Origin: Phytobacter diazotrophicus
GTDB taxonomy: Bacteria; Pseudomonadota; Gammaproteobacteria; Enterobacterales; Enterobacteriaceae
Assembly: GCA_004346725.1 (NCBI GenBank)
Contig: SMDE01000007.1
Location: 62,001 to 126,000, forward strand
Direction: 5' to 3'
DNA length: 64,000 nucleotides
Shown: positions 39,115-50,330 of the stretch, piece by piece
How positions within the stretch are numbered: the stretch's first letter is position 1
Layout: each line of letters begins with the position of its first letter
Translations under genes and position numbers: made by a program
The notes under the pieces: model-generated
The model's database searches: none
Told to the model about the DNA's origin: nothing
Seen by the model: the letters and a program-made list of their open reading frames with translations, nothing else

Positions 39115-41314
39115 GTTATTTTCTGCTTTTCGCAAAGACAAACTGTGGGATTTCCACGGCGGTATCCATCCGCCGGAGATGAAAACACAGTCCAGTGGTA
39201 CACCGCTGCGCCAGCTTCCGCTGGCGACGCGATTTGTTATACCGTTAAAACAGCATATCGGCGCTGAGGGTGAACTGTGCGTCAACGTGGGCGACAGCGT
39301 GCTACGTGGTCAACCGCTGACCCGTGGGCGCGGGCGGATGTTGCCAGTCCACGCGCCAACCTCCGGTAATATTGTCGCCATTGCCCCCCACTCTACCGCG
39401 CATCCCTCTGCCCTGCCCGAACTGAGCGTCATTATTGAGGCTGACGGAGAAGATCGCTGGATTGAACGTGACGGCTGGAGCGATTATCGCTCTCGCGATC
39501 GCGACGCGCTGATTGAGCGTATACACCAGTTTGGCGTTGCCGGGCTGGGCGGTGCGGGTTTCCCGACCGGCGCGAAGCTGAAAAGTGGCGGCGATCTTAT
39601 CGAGACCTTGATTATCAATGCCGCCGAGTGCGAACCCTATATCACCGCTGATGACCGCCTGATGCAGGACTGCGCCGCACAGATAGTCGAAGGCGTGCGC
39701 ATCCTGATGCATATTCTGCAACCGCGCCAGGTGCTGATCGGTATTGAAGATAACAAACCGCAGGCCATTTCCATGCTGCGTGCGGTGCTGGCTGGTTCTC
39801 ATGACATCCAGCTACGCGTCATCCCGACTAAATACCCGTCCGGCGGTGCAAAACAACTGACACAGATTCTGACCGGCAAGCAGGTTCCGCACGGCGGTCG
39901 TTCATCCGATATTGGTGTGCTGATGCAAAACGTCGGCACCGCTTATGCCATTAAGCGGGCCATTATCGACGGCGAACCTCTCACCGAACGGGTGGTAACA
40001 CTTACCGGGGAGAGCGTCAGCAAACCAGGAAACGTCTGGGCACGTCTGGGGACACCAGTGCGTCACTTGCTGGAACATGCCGGTTTTTGTCCCTCCGCTG
40101 AACAACTGGTCATTATGGGTGGGCCACTGATGGGCTTTACCCTGCCCTGGCTTGATGTTCCGGTGGTGAAAATTACCAACTGCCTGTTGGCGCCCTCGGC
40201 CAGTGAAATGGGTGAGCAGCAGGAAGAGAAAGGCTGTATTCGCTGTAGCGCCTGTGCCGATGCCTGCCCGGCGGATCTGCTGCCGCAGCAGCTTTACTGG
40301 TTCAGTAAAGGCCAGCAGCATGACAAAGCCACTGCGCACAATTTGTCCGATTGCATTGAGTGCGGTGCCTGTGCGTGGGTCTGCCCAAGTAATATCCCGC
40401 TGGTCCAGTATTTTCGTCAGGAAAAAGCCGAGATTTACGCCATTGCGCAGGAAGAAAAGCGCAACGCCGAAGCTAAAGCGCGCTTTGAGGCGCGTCAGGC
40501 GCGTCTGGAGCGGGAAAAAGCCGCTCGCGCTGAACGCCACAAAAAAGCCGCTGTCCAGCCTGCCGCAAAAGATCAGCAGGCAATTGACGCAGCCCTTGCC
40601 CGCGTGCGTGAAAAACAGGCCACCAGCGCGCAACCCATCGTGGTTCAGGCCGGAAGCGTACCGGATAATAGCGAGGTGATTGCCGCCCGCGAGGCGCGTA
40701 AGGCGCAGGCGCGCGCACGTCAGGCAGAAAAAACGCAGCAACAAGATGTGCCGGAAAGTAACGCTATCGCCAGCGAAGTTGTCGATCCGCGTAAAGCTGC
40801 CGTCGAAGCGGCGATTGCACGCGCTAAAGCCCGTAAAGCCGGAGCCACAGACACGCAAACGGCTCCCGTCGCCGCTGAACCTATCGACCCGCGCAAGGCA
40901 GCCGTTGAAGCCGCTATCGCACGGGCAAAAGCCAAAAAATTGCAGCAGCAAGCGGCCAGTGACGTCGTCGTGCCCGTGGAAGCCCCGGCCCCCGTCGCCG
41001 CTGAACCTGTCGATCCGCGCAAGGCAGCCGTCGAAGCCGCTATTGTGCGGGCAAAAGCCAAAAAATTGCAGCAGCAAGGCGCCAGCGACGTCGTCGTGCC
41101 GGTGGAAACCCCGGCCCCCGTTGCCGTTGAACCTGTCGATCCGCGTAAGGCAGCCGTCGAAGCCGCTATCGCGCGGGCAAAAGCCAAAAAATTGCAGCAG
41201 CAGGCCGCACCAGCCCCTGCCGCCAATGACGATCCCCGAAAAGCGGCCGTAGCGGCAGCTATCGCCCGGGTTCAGGCAAAAAAAGCCGCACAGCAAGCAG
41301 TTAACGAGGATTAA
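39107..41314 (+). CDS. rsxC: RsxC, NADH-oxidising subunit with C-terminal repeats
   Basis: Peripheral cytoplasmic subunit of 735 residues (E. coli 740). FMN/NADH-binding segments include [16 protein letters not shown], and two ferredoxin motifs ([24 protein letters not shown]) lie near residues 380-430. A long Lys/Ala/Glu/Arg coiled region follows, then five [11 protein letters not shown] repeats from residue 560. The ATG at 39107 overlaps rsxB by 8 bases and gives the family start [19 protein letters not shown]; the longer open frame from 38966 is an overlap artefact. Confidence 0.97.
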   Translation: MLKLFSAFRKDKLWDFHGGIHPPEMKTQSSGTPLRQLPLATRFVIPLKQHIGAEGELCVNVGDSVLRGQPLTRGRGRMLPVHAPTSGNIVAIAPHSTAHPSALPELSVIIEADGEDRWIERDGWSDYRSRDRDALIERIHQFGVAGLGGAGFPTGAKLKSGGDLIETLIINAAECEPYITADDRLMQDCAAQIVEGVRILMHILQPRQVLIGIEDNKPQAISMLRAVLAGSHDIQLRVIPTKYPSGGAKQLTQILTGKQVPHGGRSSDIGVLMQNVGTAYAIKRAIIDGEPLTERVVTLTGESVSKPGNVWARLGTPVRHLLEHAGFCPSAEQLVIMGGPLMGFTLPWLDVPVVKITNCLLAPSASEMGEQQEEKGCIRCSACADACPADLLPQQLYWFSKGQQHDKATAHNLSDCIECGACAWVCPSNIPLVQYFRQEKAEIYAIAQEEKRNAEAKARFEARQARLEREKAARAERHKKAAVQPAAKDQQAIDAALARVREKQATSAQPIVVQAGSVPDNSEVIAAREARKAQARARQAEKTQQQDVPESNAIASEVVDPRKAAVEAAIARAKARKAGATDTQTAPVAAEPIDPRKAAVEAAIARAKAKKLQQQAASDVVVPVEAPAPVAAEPVDPRKAAVEAAIVRAKAKKLQQQGASDVVVPVETPAPVAVEPVDPRKAAVEAAIARAKAKKLQQQAAPAPAANDDPRKAAVAAAIARVQAKKAAQQAVNED
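40784..41290 (+). repeat. five in-frame repeats in the 3' end of rsxC
   Basis: Units starting GAT/GAC-CC(G/C)-CG encode DPRKAAV-type sequence at 40784, 40886, 41012, 41138 and 41231. The two middle spacings are exactly 126 bases (42 residues) with almost identical DNA. Such tandem repeats gain or lose units by slippage, and E. coli strains also vary here. It is not a CRISPR array. Confidence 0.93.
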
Positions 41315-42367
41315 ATGGTTTTCAGAATTGCCAGTTCCCCTTATACCCATAATCAGCGCCAGACATCGCGCATTATGCTGCTGGTCGTGCTTGCGACTCT
41401 GCCCGGTATTGCAGCACAAGTTTGGTTCTTCGGCTGGGGAACGTTGTTGCAGATTATCCTTGCCTGCGGGAGTGCGCTGGCGGCAGAAGCGCTGGTATTA
41501 CGGCTGCGTAAACAACAAATCGGGGCCATCCTCGGGGACAACTCTGCCCTGTTGACCGGTTTACTGTTGGCGGTCAGCGTTCCGCCCTTTACCCCCTGGT
41601 GGATGGTGGTGCTGGGCACGGTGTTCGCGGTTATCATTGCTAAACAACTCTATGGCGGCCTTGGGCATAACCCGTTTAACCCGGCAATGATCGGCTATGT
41701 GGTCCTGCTGATCTCCTTCCCTGTACAGATGACCAGTTGGTTACCGCCTTTTGAGATAGCCAAAACGGTTCCAGGCCTGATGGATGCCGTACAAATCATC
41801 TTCACTGGACATGCAGCCACCGGCCATACGATGGATAGCCTGCGGATGGGGATTGATGGCATCAGCCAGGCAACACCGCTGGATACCTTTAAAACATCGC
41901 TTCATGCCGGGCATCCGGTCGATGAGATCCTCAAATCGGCCATTTACAGCGGCGTGCTGGCGGGTGCAGGCTGGCAGTGGGTCAATCTGGGGTATCTGCT
42001 GGGTGGTATCTTCCTGCTGTGGCAGAAAACCATTCGCTGGCATATCCCGGTAGCCTTCCTGGTTTCGCTGACTGTCTGTTCAACGCTGGGCTGGATTTTC
42101 TCACCACAAAGTCTGGCGTCGCCGCAACTGCATCTGCTCTCGGGTGCCACTATGTTGGGCGCGTTTTTTATTCTGACCGACCCGGTTACCGCCTCGACAA
42201 CCAATAAAGGCCGCCTGATTTTCGGCGCCCTTGCGGGATTACTGGTCTGGCTTATCCGTAGTTTTGGCGGTTATCCGGACGGCGTGGCCTTCGCCGTGCT
42301 GCTGGCAAACATTACCGTGCCATTAATTGATTACTTCACGCGCCCACGCGTGTACGGCCATCGTTAA
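41315..42367 (+). CDS. rsxD: RsxD, flavinylated membrane subunit D
   Basis: Inner-membrane subunit of 350 residues with about ten helices. The covalent-FMN motif SGATM (in [20 protein letters not shown]) carries the flavinylated Thr. The ATG follows the rsxC stop directly. It is homologous to RnfD/NqrB and shuttles electrons across the membrane arm. Confidence 0.97.
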   Translation: MVFRIASSPYTHNQRQTSRIMLLVVLATLPGIAAQVWFFGWGTLLQIILACGSALAAEALVLRLRKQQIGAILGDNSALLTGLLLAVSVPPFTPWWMVVLGTVFAVIIAKQLYGGLGHNPFNPAMIGYVVLLISFPVQMTSWLPPFEIAKTVPGLMDAVQIIFTGHAATGHTMDSLRMGIDGISQATPLDTFKTSLHAGHPVDEILKSAIYSGVLAGAGWQWVNLGYLLGGIFLLWQKTIRWHIPVAFLVSLTVCSTLGWIFSPQSLASPQLHLLSGATMLGAFFILTDPVTASTTNKGRLIFGALAGLLVWLIRSFGGYPDGVAFAVLLANITVPLIDYFTRPRVYGHR

Positions 42368-42376
42368 GGAGTCGCC

Positions 42377-42997
42377 ATGCTAGATACCATGCGTAAATAC
42401 GGCATGACGTTGACGCTGTTCGCGGCGGCCTCAACCGGAATGACAGCAGCAATTCACCAGTTGACCAAATCGACCATTGCCGACCAGGCGGTGCAGCAGC
42501 AAAAGGCATTGTTTGGTCAGGTATTGCCCGGCGACATCTATAATAACGCCTTGCAGGAGAGCTGTTATCTGGTCGATGACCCGGCGCTGGGGAAAGGCAA
42601 ACATAAAGTCTATATAGCCCGTAGAGACGATACGCCGGTCGCTGCGGTCATTGAAGCGACGGCACCCGACGGCTATTCCGGCGTTATTCAACTGCTGGTA
42701 GGCGCCGATTTTAACGGTACCATTCTTGGCACCCGCGTGACCGAGCATCACGAAACGCCGGGGTTGGGCGATAAAATAGAGTTGCGTATTTCTGACTGGA
42801 TCACCCATTTCACGGGCAAGAAAATCGCAGGGGCCAATGACCCGCACTGGGCAGTGAAGAAAGACGGTGGCGATTTTGATCAGTTCACCGGAGCGACCAT
42901 CACCCCGCGAGCGGTGGTCAATGCGGTGAAACGCGCCGGATTGTACGCGCCGACGCTGCCCGCGCAACTTTCCAGTTTACCGACCTGTGGAGAGTAA
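42377..42997 (+). CDS. rsxG: RsxG, periplasmic FMN subunit
   Basis: Subunit of 206 residues with an N-terminal membrane anchor (residues 9-27) and a periplasmic FMN-binding domain. The flavinylation motif is [12 protein letters not shown], with Thr-Gly-Ala-Thr near residue 174. A conserved [13 protein letters not shown]-like segment is present as [18 protein letters not shown]. It lies nine bases after rsxD with AAGGAG as ribosome site. Confidence 0.97.
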   Translation: MLDTMRKYGMTLTLFAAASTGMTAAIHQLTKSTIADQAVQQQKALFGQVLPGDIYNNALQESCYLVDDPALGKGKHKVYIARRDDTPVAAVIEATAPDGYSGVIQLLVGADFNGTILGTRVTEHHETPGLGDKIELRISDWITHFTGKKIAGANDPHWAVKKDGGDFDQFTGATITPRAVVNAVKRAGLYAPTLPAQLSSLPTCGE

Positions 42998-42999
42998 CC

Positions 43000-43692
43000 A
43001 TGAGCGAAATTAAAGACATTATTGTCCAGGGGTTGTGGAAGAATAACTCCGCGCTGGTTCAGTTATTAGGTATGTGCCCGCTGTTGGCGGTGACCTCCAC
43101 CGCGACCAATGCGCTGGGCCTTGGCCTTGCCACTACGCTTGTGCTGACGCTGACCAATTTTACGATTTCACTGGTACGTCACTGGACGCCGTCTGAAATC
43201 CGAATTCCTATTTACGTAATGATCATCGCCTCCGTGGTGAGCATCGTCCAGATGTTGATTAACGCCTATGCCTATGGTTTGTATCAGTCGCTCGGTATCT
43301 TTATTCCGCTGATCGTTACCAACTGTATCGTGGTGGGGCGCGCGGAGGCGTTTGCTGCCAAAAAAAGCCCGGGATTGTCTGCCCTTGATGGCTTTGCCAT
43401 CGGCATGGGGGCAACCTGCACCATGTTTACACTAGGGTCGATTCGTGAAATCCTCGGCAACGGAACCTTATTTGACGGCGCGGATGGCTTGCTGGGCAAC
43501 TGGGCGAAAGTTTTGCGTATTGAAGTGTTTCATACGGACTCGTCCTTCCTGCTGGCCATGCTGCCGCCGGGGGCATTTATCGGCCTTGGCATGCTGCTGG
43601 CTATTAAATATCTGATTGACGAGAGAACGAAGAAACGTCGCGCAGCGACCGTTGCCGACGAAACTGCCCACACGGTGCCCGGGAAGGCCTGA
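43000..43692 (+). CDS. rsxE: RsxE, electron transport complex subunit E
   Basis: Inner-membrane subunit of 230 residues with six helices, paralogous to RsxA and homologous to NqrD. The opening [20 protein letters not shown] contains the conserved membrane cysteine that pairs with that of RsxA, and a second lies in [14 protein letters not shown]. Its stop overlaps the nth start codon by one base (TGATG). Confidence 0.97.
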   Translation: MSEIKDIIVQGLWKNNSALVQLLGMCPLLAVTSTATNALGLGLATTLVLTLTNFTISLVRHWTPSEIRIPIYVMIIASVVSIVQMLINAYAYGLYQSLGIFIPLIVTNCIVVGRAEAFAAKKSPGLSALDGFAIGMGATCTMFTLGSIREILGNGTLFDGADGLLGNWAKVLRIEVFHTDSSFLLAMLPPGAFIGLGMLLAIKYLIDERTKKRRAATVADETAHTVPGKA

Positions 43693-44327
43693 TGAACAAA
43701 ACAAAGCGACGGGAGATCCTCACCCGCCTGCGGGATGCCAATCCGCACCCGACGACAGAGCTTAACTTCAACTCACCCTTTGAACTGCTGATTGCGGTCC
43801 TGCTTTCTGCGCAGGCAACCGACGTCAGCGTGAACAAGGCAACAGCCCTGCTCTACCCGGTTGCCAATACCCCGCACGCCATGCTGGAGCTGGGTGTCGA
43901 GGGCGTCAAATCCTATATTAAGACCATTGGTCTGTTTAATACCAAAGCGGAAAACGTCATTAAGACATGCCGTATTCTGGTGGAAAAACACGGCGGCGAG
44001 GTGCCGGAAGATCGTGCCGCGCTGGAAGCGCTACCGGGTGTCGGGCGGAAAACGGCTAATGTGGTACTGAATACGGCCTTTGGCTGGCCGACCATTGCTG
44101 TTGATACGCATATTTTTCGCGTCTGTAACCGCACCCACTTCGCGCCGGGGAAAAACGTTGAGCAGGTTGAAGAAAAGCTGCTGAGCGTCGTCCCGGCGGA
44201 ATTTAAGGTCGATTGTCATCACTGGCTGATTTTACATGGCCGCTATACCTGCATCGCCCGTAAGCCACGCTGCGGCTCCTGCATTATCGAAGATTTATGC
44301 GAATTCGAGAGCAAAACCGAGCTCTGA
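43692..44327 (+). CDS. nth: Nth, endonuclease III
   Basis: DNA glycosylase/AP lyase of 211 residues, same length as in E. coli, that removes oxidised pyrimidines. The helix-hairpin-helix LPGVGRKTA contains catalytic Lys120, and Asp138 lies in VDTHIFRV. The C-terminal [4Fe-4S] loop has Cys187-x6-Cys194-x2-Cys197-x5-Cys203. It is the last gene of the rsx operon, as in E. coli. Confidence 0.98.
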   Translation: MNKTKRREILTRLRDANPHPTTELNFNSPFELLIAVLLSAQATDVSVNKATALLYPVANTPHAMLELGVEGVKSYIKTIGLFNTKAENVIKTCRILVEKHGGEVPEDRAALEALPGVGRKTANVVLNTAFGWPTIAVDTHIFRVCNRTHFAPGKNVEQVEEKLLSVVPAEFKVDCHHWLILHGRYTCIARKPRCGSCIIEDLCEFESKTEL

Positions 44328-44338
44328 ATTCGCTTTAC

Positions 44339-44770
44339 TCAGAACGGTCTAAAGACAACCAGCAAAATGATGACCGCCACGGCCACAATGACGATGGTCG
44401 TGGCGCGTGGCACCATCCCCGGCACCTTCGTGATTTCACCGCCAGCAAGCCGACGTAAGGTTGCGGATAACATTCCGTGAATACCTGACAGCAACACCAC
44501 CAGCACCAGTTTGAGAATCAGCCACAGATGCGGCATCTGCCCGTGTGCCAGCACCATCGCCAGCCCCATGACCCACAGCACGATCATTGCCGGGGTGGTG
44601 ACTTTACGACTCCAGTTGCGCACAAATGCCGCCAGCGCTGTCGCCGTCGGCGCATTTTTGCCCACCGCCTGTGCACACCAGGCCGCAGCCGTGGCCATGA
44701 CAAAAATTCCACCAATCCAGATTATCGCCGCGATGATATGTAGTGCGTTAAGCCACGAATGCACGTTCAT
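44339..44770 (-). CDS. CopD-like inner-membrane protein
   Basis: Membrane protein of 143 residues with four helices (about 4-26, 55-75, 82-102 and 122-140). The N-terminal WLNALHIIAAIIWIGGIFVM with conserved His matches the copper-resistance CopD / HemJ-like superfamily. Such proteins bind haem or copper; which applies here is not shown. It converges with nth, 11 bases apart, and is not present between nth and dtpA in E. coli. Confidence 0.75.
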   Translation of the reverse strand: MNVHSWLNALHIIAAIIWIGGIFVMATAAAWCAQAVGKNAPTATALAAFVRNWSRKVTTPAMIVLWVMGLAMVLAHGQMPHLWLILKLVLVVLLSGIHGMLSATLRRLAGGEITKVPGMVPRATTIVIVAVAVIILLVVFRPF

Positions 44771-45512
44771 GAAATGACTCCAAAGAGTTACGAAAGAAGG
44801 ACTTTGACAGTATCGCGTAACACTGTCATCGACTTGCTCATTTAAAGGAAAAAATCCGTGAAAACATTGATCTACTGCATTCTGATGAACAAGGCAAGAG
44901 GCGTGAGTAATGGGTTCTGCTGTTCATACTTTGCTATAAGCAAAAATGCATACCTGTAATGTTTTCTTGTTAACGCGCTTTATACGGCATAACTCGCATT
45001 TTTATCATATTATCTGTTGCTTATTAGCTTTTAATCAGAGCCAATGTTTTTTTATGACAAAAAAATTCTACAGATGTGTGATTTTTATCACATTGATGCA
45101 AGCGTGTTAAAAAAAGGATCTTTAGCTGAACGAAAACAAGGACAGAGAGTGTCATGCAGGGTTTAAACCAACACATAAGACCATTAATTATAATCAGACC
45201 AGGCTGATAAACTGCCATTACCGCTTAACAGCAGAAGATATCACCTTTGACCAAATTTTACCGGCCTGCATTAGTGAAAAAAACTGCCATTAATTACCCT
45301 GCAAAATTTAACTCTGAATAACATTTCCACCGCTGGATTATAATATCGCTAAAGATAAATGTAACAGATCATTACAAAAGCCTTGCCTCGAATCCCAGGA
45401 TCAGGAACATTACCCGCCGTTTTCCCTCCAGCAATAATTATAAGCGCGATGAATACTGGGCATCGCGTCTCGAATCACCCCATTAATATGGGATGTAAAA
45501 AAAGAGGTCTAT
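44771..45512. other. long dtpA upstream region
   Basis: A 742-base AT-rich stretch without a convincing gene. TATAAT at 45339-45344 may be the -10 of dtpA, which would give a leader of about 160 bases. No -35 is clear. E. coli dtpA also has a long control region and responds to OmpR. The CopD-like gene would have its promoter at the left end. Confidence 0.5.
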
Positions 45513-47021
45513 GTGTCAACTGCAAACAAACCAACCGAAAGTGTGAGTCTGAACGCTTTCAAACAACCTAAAGCATTCTATTTGATCTTCTCCATCGAGC
45601 TGTGGGAGCGTTTCGGCTTCTATGGTCTGCAGGGGATCATGGCTGTCTACCTGGTTAAACAACTGGGTATGTCTGAAGCGGACTCCATTACCCTGTTTTC
45701 CTCTTTTAGCGCGCTGGTTTACGGTCTTGTCGCTATTGGCGGCTGGCTGGGCGATAAAGTTCTGGGGACAAAGCGCGTTATCATGCTGGGGGCCATTGTG
45801 CTGGCCATCGGTTACGCACTGGTAGCGTGGTCTGGTCACGATGCCAGTATCGTATATATGGGTATGGCGGCGATCGCCGTCGGTAATGGTCTGTTTAAAG
45901 CCAACCCGTCTTCCCTGCTCTCCACCTGCTACGCAAAAGATGACCCGCGTCTCGACGGTGCATTCACCATGTATTACATGGCTGTTAACGTCGGTTCTTT
46001 CTTCTCTATGCTGGCTACCCCGTGGCTGGCTGCAGAATTTGGCTGGAGCACCGCGTTTGCCCTGAGCGTCGTCGGTCTGCTGATCACCATCGTGAACTTC
46101 GCGTTCTGCAAGCGTTGGGTCAAAAACTACGGTTCTAAACCTGACTTCGAGCCGGTTCGTATGGGCTACCTGCTGGCTACCATCGTAGGCGTTGCTATCC
46201 TGATTACCATCGCCACATGGCTGCTGCATAACCAGGGCATCGCACGTATGGTGCTGGGTGTGGTTGCACTGTGCATCGTGTGCCTTTTCGCAAAAGAGAC
46301 ATTTGCTCTGCAGGGCGCGGCGCGTCGTAAAATGATCGTCGCTTTCATTCTGATGCTGCAGGCCATTGTCTTCTTCGTCCTGTACAGCCAGATGCCGACA
46401 TCGCTGAACTTCTTCGCCATTCGTAACGTTGAACATACGCTGCTGGGTATCACGTTCGAACCGGAGCAGTTCCAGGCGCTGAACCCGTTCTGGATTATTA
46501 TTGGTAGCCCGATCCTGGCTGCTATCTATAACAAAATGGGCGATACCCTGCCGATGCCGTATAAGTTTGCCATCGGTATGGTGCTGTGTTCAGGTGCATT
46601 CCTGATCCTGCCGCTGGGTGCGAAGTTCGCCTCTGATGCCGGTATCGTCTCCGTAAACTGGCTGGTTGCGAGCTACGGGCTGCAGAGTATCGGTGAACTG
46701 ATGATTTCCGGTCTGGGCCTCGCCATGGTGGCACAGCTCGTTCCACAGCGTCTGATGGGCTTTATCATGGGTAGCTGGTTCCTGACGACCGCCGGTGCGA
46801 ACATCATCGCAGGCTATGTCGCAAACCAGATGGCTATCCCGGAAAACGTCACCGACCCACTAATGTCACTGGATGTCTACGGTCACGTCTTCCTGCAAAT
46901 CGGTATTGTGACTGCTGTTATCGCCGCGCTGATGATCCTCGCCGCGCCGAAACTGAACCGCATGACCCAGAGTGATGATAGCGATAAAGCCGCGAAAGCG
47001 TCGGAAACCGCGACAGCATAA
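45513..47021 (+). CDS. dtpA: DtpA (TppB), proton-coupled di/tripeptide permease
   Basis: POT-family transporter of 502 residues with 14 predicted helices. The signature [19 protein letters not shown] with the E-x2-E-R-type motif lies in helix 1, and a FYGL-x-GI segment follows. It starts at GTG 45513 (preceded by AAAGAGGTC), as in E. coli, and the N-terminus [20 protein letters not shown] matches. It imports small peptides. Confidence 0.97.
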   Translation: MSTANKPTESVSLNAFKQPKAFYLIFSIELWERFGFYGLQGIMAVYLVKQLGMSEADSITLFSSFSALVYGLVAIGGWLGDKVLGTKRVIMLGAIVLAIGYALVAWSGHDASIVYMGMAAIAVGNGLFKANPSSLLSTCYAKDDPRLDGAFTMYYMAVNVGSFFSMLATPWLAAEFGWSTAFALSVVGLLITIVNFAFCKRWVKNYGSKPDFEPVRMGYLLATIVGVAILITIATWLLHNQGIARMVLGVVALCIVCLFAKETFALQGAARRKMIVAFILMLQAIVFFVLYSQMPTSLNFFAIRNVEHTLLGITFEPEQFQALNPFWIIIGSPILAAIYNKMGDTLPMPYKFAIGMVLCSGAFLILPLGAKFASDAGIVSVNWLVASYGLQSIGELMISGLGLAMVAQLVPQRLMGFIMGSWFLTTAGANIIAGYVANQMAIPENVTDPLMSLDVYGHVFLQIGIVTAVIAALMILAAPKLNRMTQSDDSDKAAKASETATA

Positions 47022-47042
47022 GACTGCGCAGAGTTTCAGCAG

Positions 47043-47070
47043 AAAGCCGTTAACGCACGTTAACGGCTTT
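47043..47070 (+). terminator. terminator of dtpA
   Basis: AAAGCCGTTAACG, loop CA, CGTTAACGGCTTT followed by a run of T, 21 bases after the stop. Confidence 0.92.
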
Positions 47071-47125
47071 TTTTTTATACCCGCAGGTAATAACCTATGC
47101 CCGAATTCAACCACCGGAGTGAAGA

Positions 47126-47728
47126 ATGAAACTGTTTTATAAACCAGGCGCCTGCTCACTGGCTTCCCATATTGTTCTGCGCGAAGCAGGTAAAGATTTT
47201 GAACTGGCACGCGTGGATTTAGCAAAAAAATGCCTGGAAAATGGTGATGACTTTTTGGCTATCAACCCGAAAGGACAGATCCCGGCACTGGCCATTAATG
47301 CCGACACCCTGTTAACCGAAGGCGTGGCGATTATGCAATATGTGGCTGACAGCGCGCCGAAAAGTGACCTGCTGCCGCCGGTAGGTTTCCTGAGCCGTTA
47401 CAAGACGCTGGAGTGGCTGAATTTCGTGGCAACTGAGCTGCATAAAGGGTTTACTCCCCTGTTTCGTCCGGATACGCCGGAAGCGTTCAAACCGACCGCT
47501 CGCGCTCTGCTGGAAAAGAAACTGGAGTATGTTGACGCGGCGCTGGCAGACCAGCAGTGGATTAACGGCGAGAACTTCTCCATTGCCGATGCATACCTGT
47601 TCACGGTACTGCGCTGGGCGGTAGCGGTGAAACTGAACTTCCCGCAGGCCGGGAATATTGCCAACTATATGCAACGCGTGGCCTCTCGTCCGGCGGTTGC
47701 CGCCGCTATGGCCGCAGAAGGGATTTAA
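47126..47728 (+). CDS. gstA: GstA, glutathione S-transferase
   Basis: Beta-class cytosolic glutathione transferase of 200 residues (E. coli 201). It has the class-specific Cys10 ([11 protein letters not shown]) and His106 ([11 protein letters not shown]) that take part in glutathione binding, a thioredoxin-like N-terminal domain and a helical C-terminal domain. It converges with tyrS. In E. coli pdxY lies between the two. Confidence 0.97.
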   Translation: MKLFYKPGACSLASHIVLREAGKDFELARVDLAKKCLENGDDFLAINPKGQIPALAINADTLLTEGVAIMQYVADSAPKSDLLPPVGFLSRYKTLEWLNFVATELHKGFTPLFRPDTPEAFKPTARALLEKKLEYVDAALADQQWINGENFSIADAYLFTVLRWAVAVKLNFPQAGNIANYMQRVASRPAVAAAMAAEGI

Positions 47729-47749
47729 TCTTCCACGCTTTTGCCATAA

Positions 47750-47777
47750 AAAAAGGAGTGGTTTCCCACTCCTTTTT
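47750..47777. terminator. bidirectional terminator between gstA and tyrS
   Basis: AAAAAGGAGTGG, loop TTTC, CCACTCCTTTTT. It has T-runs on both strands, 22 bases after gstA and 22 bases after tyrS. Confidence 0.92.
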
Positions 47778-47798
47778 CATGTTTCGCGTATCTGCCGG

Positions 47799-49073
47799 TT
47801 ATTTCCAGCACACCAGACAGTAGTTCTTCTTACCGCGACGTAGCAGCGTATAACGACCGAAGAGAATGTCCGTTTCCTGGAAGAAATATTCCGGGTCAGA
47901 CTGTTTCTCGCCGTTGATGGTGACCGCGTTGGAGGCGATGGTTTTACGCGCCTGACCACGAGATGGCTGCAGCTCTGAGTCTACCAGCGCCTGCATCAGG
48001 TCTGCGCCTTTCTCCATTTCGATCATCGGCACACCGTCCTGCGCCAGTTGCTCGAAATCCGCCTCGCTGAGATCGCTCAGGTTGCCGTTAAAAAGGCTTT
48101 CGGTAATGCGTTTTGCCGCCACCAGCCCTTCTTCGCCATGAACCAGTTTGGTCACCTGCTCGGCCAGCACATACTGGGCACGCGGGGCTTTGCCGCTGTT
48201 CTTGTCTTCTTCTTCCAGAGCATTGATCTCTTCAATGTCCATAAAGGTGAAGAATTTCAGGAAGCGATAAACGTCAGCATCCGCGGTATTGATCCAGAAC
48301 TGGTAGAATTTGTACGGGCTGGTTTTCTTCGGATCGAGCCAGACTGCGCCACCTTCGGTTTTGCCGAACTTCGTGCCGTCAGCTTTGGTGATCAGCGGAA
48401 CGGTCAGGCCAAAGACCTGATTCTGGTGCAGGCGACGGGTCAGATCGATACCGGAGGTGATGTTCCCCCACTGGTCGGAACCGCCAATCTGCAGCGCCAC
48501 ACCGTGCAGTTTGTTCAGGCAGGCAAAGTCGTAACCCTGCAGCAGGTTGTAGGAAAACTCAGTAAACGAGATACCCTGATCGTCACGGTTCAGACGCTGC
48601 TTCACCGCTTCTTTGTTGATCATCTGGTTAACGGAGAAGTGCTTGCCGATATCGCGCAGGAAAGTCAGCACGTTCATATTGCCGAACCAGTCGTAGTTGT
48701 TGGCCGCAATCGCCGCGTTTTCACCACAGTTGAAGTCGAGGAACGGCGCAACCTGTTTGCGGATTTTATCCACCCACTCCTGCACCGTGTCTTCGGTATT
48801 CAGTTTACGCTCAGCGGCTTTGAAACTCGGGTCGCCAATCAGCCCCGTCGCGCCGCCCACCAGCGCGACAGGTTTGTGCCCGGCCTGCTGGAAGCGTTTC
48901 AGGCATAACAATGGAACAAGATGCCCCAAATGCAAGCTGTCGGCGGTAGGGTCGAAGCCGCAATAGAGCGCGATCGGGCCTTGCGCCAGTCGCTCTGCTA
49001 ACGCTTCCTCGTCCGTCACCTGGGCTACCAGCCCGCGCTCTTGCAATTGTTTAATCAAGTTACTGCTTGCCAT
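47799..49073 (-). CDS. tyrS: TyrS, tyrosyl-tRNA synthetase
   Basis: Class I aminoacyl-tRNA synthetase of 424 residues, same length as E. coli TyrS. The HIGH-type motif is HLGHLVPLL and the KMSKS-type motif is KFGKT. A C-terminal S4 RNA-binding domain runs from about 355. The start at 49073 ([14 protein letters not shown]) matches E. coli; four upstream in-frame codons are not needed. In E. coli tyrS is followed by pdxY; here the transcript ends at a terminator instead. Confidence 0.98.
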   Translation of the reverse strand: MASSNLIKQLQERGLVAQVTDEEALAERLAQGPIALYCGFDPTADSLHLGHLVPLLCLKRFQQAGHKPVALVGGATGLIGDPSFKAAERKLNTEDTVQEWVDKIRKQVAPFLDFNCGENAAIAANNYDWFGNMNVLTFLRDIGKHFSVNQMINKEAVKQRLNRDDQGISFTEFSYNLLQGYDFACLNKLHGVALQIGGSDQWGNITSGIDLTRRLHQNQVFGLTVPLITKADGTKFGKTEGGAVWLDPKKTSPYKFYQFWINTADADVYRFLKFFTFMDIEEINALEEEDKNSGKAPRAQYVLAEQVTKLVHGEEGLVAAKRITESLFNGNLSDLSEADFEQLAQDGVPMIEMEKGADLMQALVDSELQPSRGQARKTIASNAVTINGEKQSDPEYFFQETDILFGRYTLLRRGKKNYCLVCWK

Positions 49074-49197
49074 CAAATTCTCCATTTAAAACGACTGCAC
49101 CTCTGCCGGTACACGACTTTTCGCCAGTTGCGAAAGTTACATAGAATAAAGCGCCGGATGCAGGAGCACCAGCGCTTAGCTCAACATTTTTCAGGGT

Positions 49198-49854
49198 TTA
49201 CGGCGCGAGGCGATCAATTTTCCATGCGTCATTTTCACGCTGGTATAAAAAACGGTCGTGGAGACGATGCGCGCCTCCCTGCCAGAACTCCATTTGCTCA
49301 ATACTGACGCGATAGCCGCCCCAGAAGCTGGGTAACGGCACTTCGCCCTGCTGGAACTTCTGCTTGAGTTCAAGGAATTTGCTTTCAAGAATGCCACGCG
49401 CGGAGATCCGGCTGGATTGCTGCGAGACCCACGCGCCAATCTGGCTGTCGCGTGGACGGCTGTGGAAATACTTCACCACTTCGAGGGTAGAAAGGCGCTC
49501 AGCTTTACCGATCACCATGACCTGGCGCTCCAGCATGTGCCACGGAAACAACAGGCTGATAGCCGGGTTTTTCTCGATCTGGTGGGCTTTGCGGCTGCCC
49601 AGGTTGGTATAAAACACCAGGCCTTTCTCGTCATAGTGTTTGAGCAGCACAATACGCTGGTAAGGTTGACCGGTTTCATCAACAGTCGCAACGACCATCG
49701 CGGTCGGATCGGCGAGTTTGGCTTCACACGCCTGACCAAGCCAGCGCTCAAACAGCGGCAACGGTTCGGAGGGAAGATCGGCGCGGCGCAAGCCGCCTTT
49801 GGTGTACTCACGGCGCAAATGCGCGATTTGCTGCAATTGATCGTTATCAGACAT
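49198..49854 (-). CDS. pdxH: PdxH, pyridoxamine 5'-phosphate oxidase
   Basis: FMN enzyme of 218 residues, same length as in E. coli, that makes pyridoxal 5'-phosphate from PNP or PMP. Typical segments are [29 protein letters not shown] and the C-terminal signature [21 protein letters not shown]. It is upstream of tyrS on the same strand. With pdxY absent nearby, this is the only vitamin B6 gene in the window. Confidence 0.98.
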   Translation of the reverse strand: MSDNDQLQQIAHLRREYTKGGLRRADLPSEPLPLFERWLGQACEAKLADPTAMVVATVDETGQPYQRIVLLKHYDEKGLVFYTNLGSRKAHQIEKNPAISLLFPWHMLERQVMVIGKAERLSTLEVVKYFHSRPRDSQIGAWVSQQSSRISARGILESKFLELKQKFQQGEVPLPSFWGGYRVSIEQMEFWQGGAHRLHDRFLYQRENDAWKIDRLAP

Positions 49855-49911
49855 GGCGTTAGCAAGATGAATTATCAGGTGGGGCTATTGTGCCCCCCCC
49901 TTGCGAAAATC

Positions 49912-50235
49912 TCAACGCCGCGGATTTTGTAACTGACAGTTATTCAGTACGATGCGATCGCGCTTGTAGACCGTGGCGCCATCACCCTTCGACCAGAAAA
50001 CATAAATACCGTCAGTGTAGCGTGTCCCCGACGCCGACAGACCTTGCTTGAGGATCAGCGGCGTATTGTCATAAATAAAGCTCACTTCCTGGCGGGGATG
50101 GTTCAATTTCACCGTAAGCGGCTTTTCGTCACACTGATAGTTAAGCGTATCCGTATTCATGCGCTCAACAAACTGGTTGTAGTAACTACACCCGGCGAGA
50201 AGCGCGGGCAGGCAGGCGATTAACACTCTTTTCAT
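49912..50235 (-). CDS. mliC: MliC, membrane-bound lysozyme inhibitor
   Basis: Lipoprotein of 107 residues. The signal peptide ends in a lipobox LLAGC with lipidated Cys16. The C-type lysozyme inhibitor domain follows, with [14 protein letters not shown] and the [21 protein letters not shown] loop that blocks the lysozyme active site, and two cysteines able to form a disulfide. It protects peptidoglycan from host lysozyme. It sits upstream of pdxH on the same strand, as in E. coli. Confidence 0.95.
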   Translation of the reverse strand: MKRVLIACLPALLAGCSYYNQFVERMNTDTLNYQCDEKPLTVKLNHPRQEVSFIYDNTPLILKQGLSASGTRYTDGIYVFWSKGDGATVYKRDRIVLNNCQLQNPRR

Positions 50236-50330
50236 TAGGTTTTCCCGAGACTGTCCTGGTCATGGAGGACGCGAATAACGTCCTCCGTAAACCCCGGAGT
50301 CTAACGGTACGCAGCCTGGGTGAAAGTCAG

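Noticed and set aside
40784-41290. Regularly spaced repeats as a CRISPR array
   Set aside because: The units are in-frame coding repeats of rsxC, the spacers are also alike, and no cas genes are near.
39902-41419. 505-residue open frame on the minus strand across rsxC
   Set aside because: It is antisense to a clearly conserved gene, very rich in Gly, Cys and Phe from reading the rsxC repeats backwards, and has no ribosome site.
45516-46436. 306-residue open frame on the minus strand across dtpA
   Set aside because: Antisense to a conserved transporter; no start signals and no domain.
48048-48908. 286-residue open frame on the plus strand across tyrS
   Set aside because: Shadow of tyrS; no ribosome site or recognisable family.
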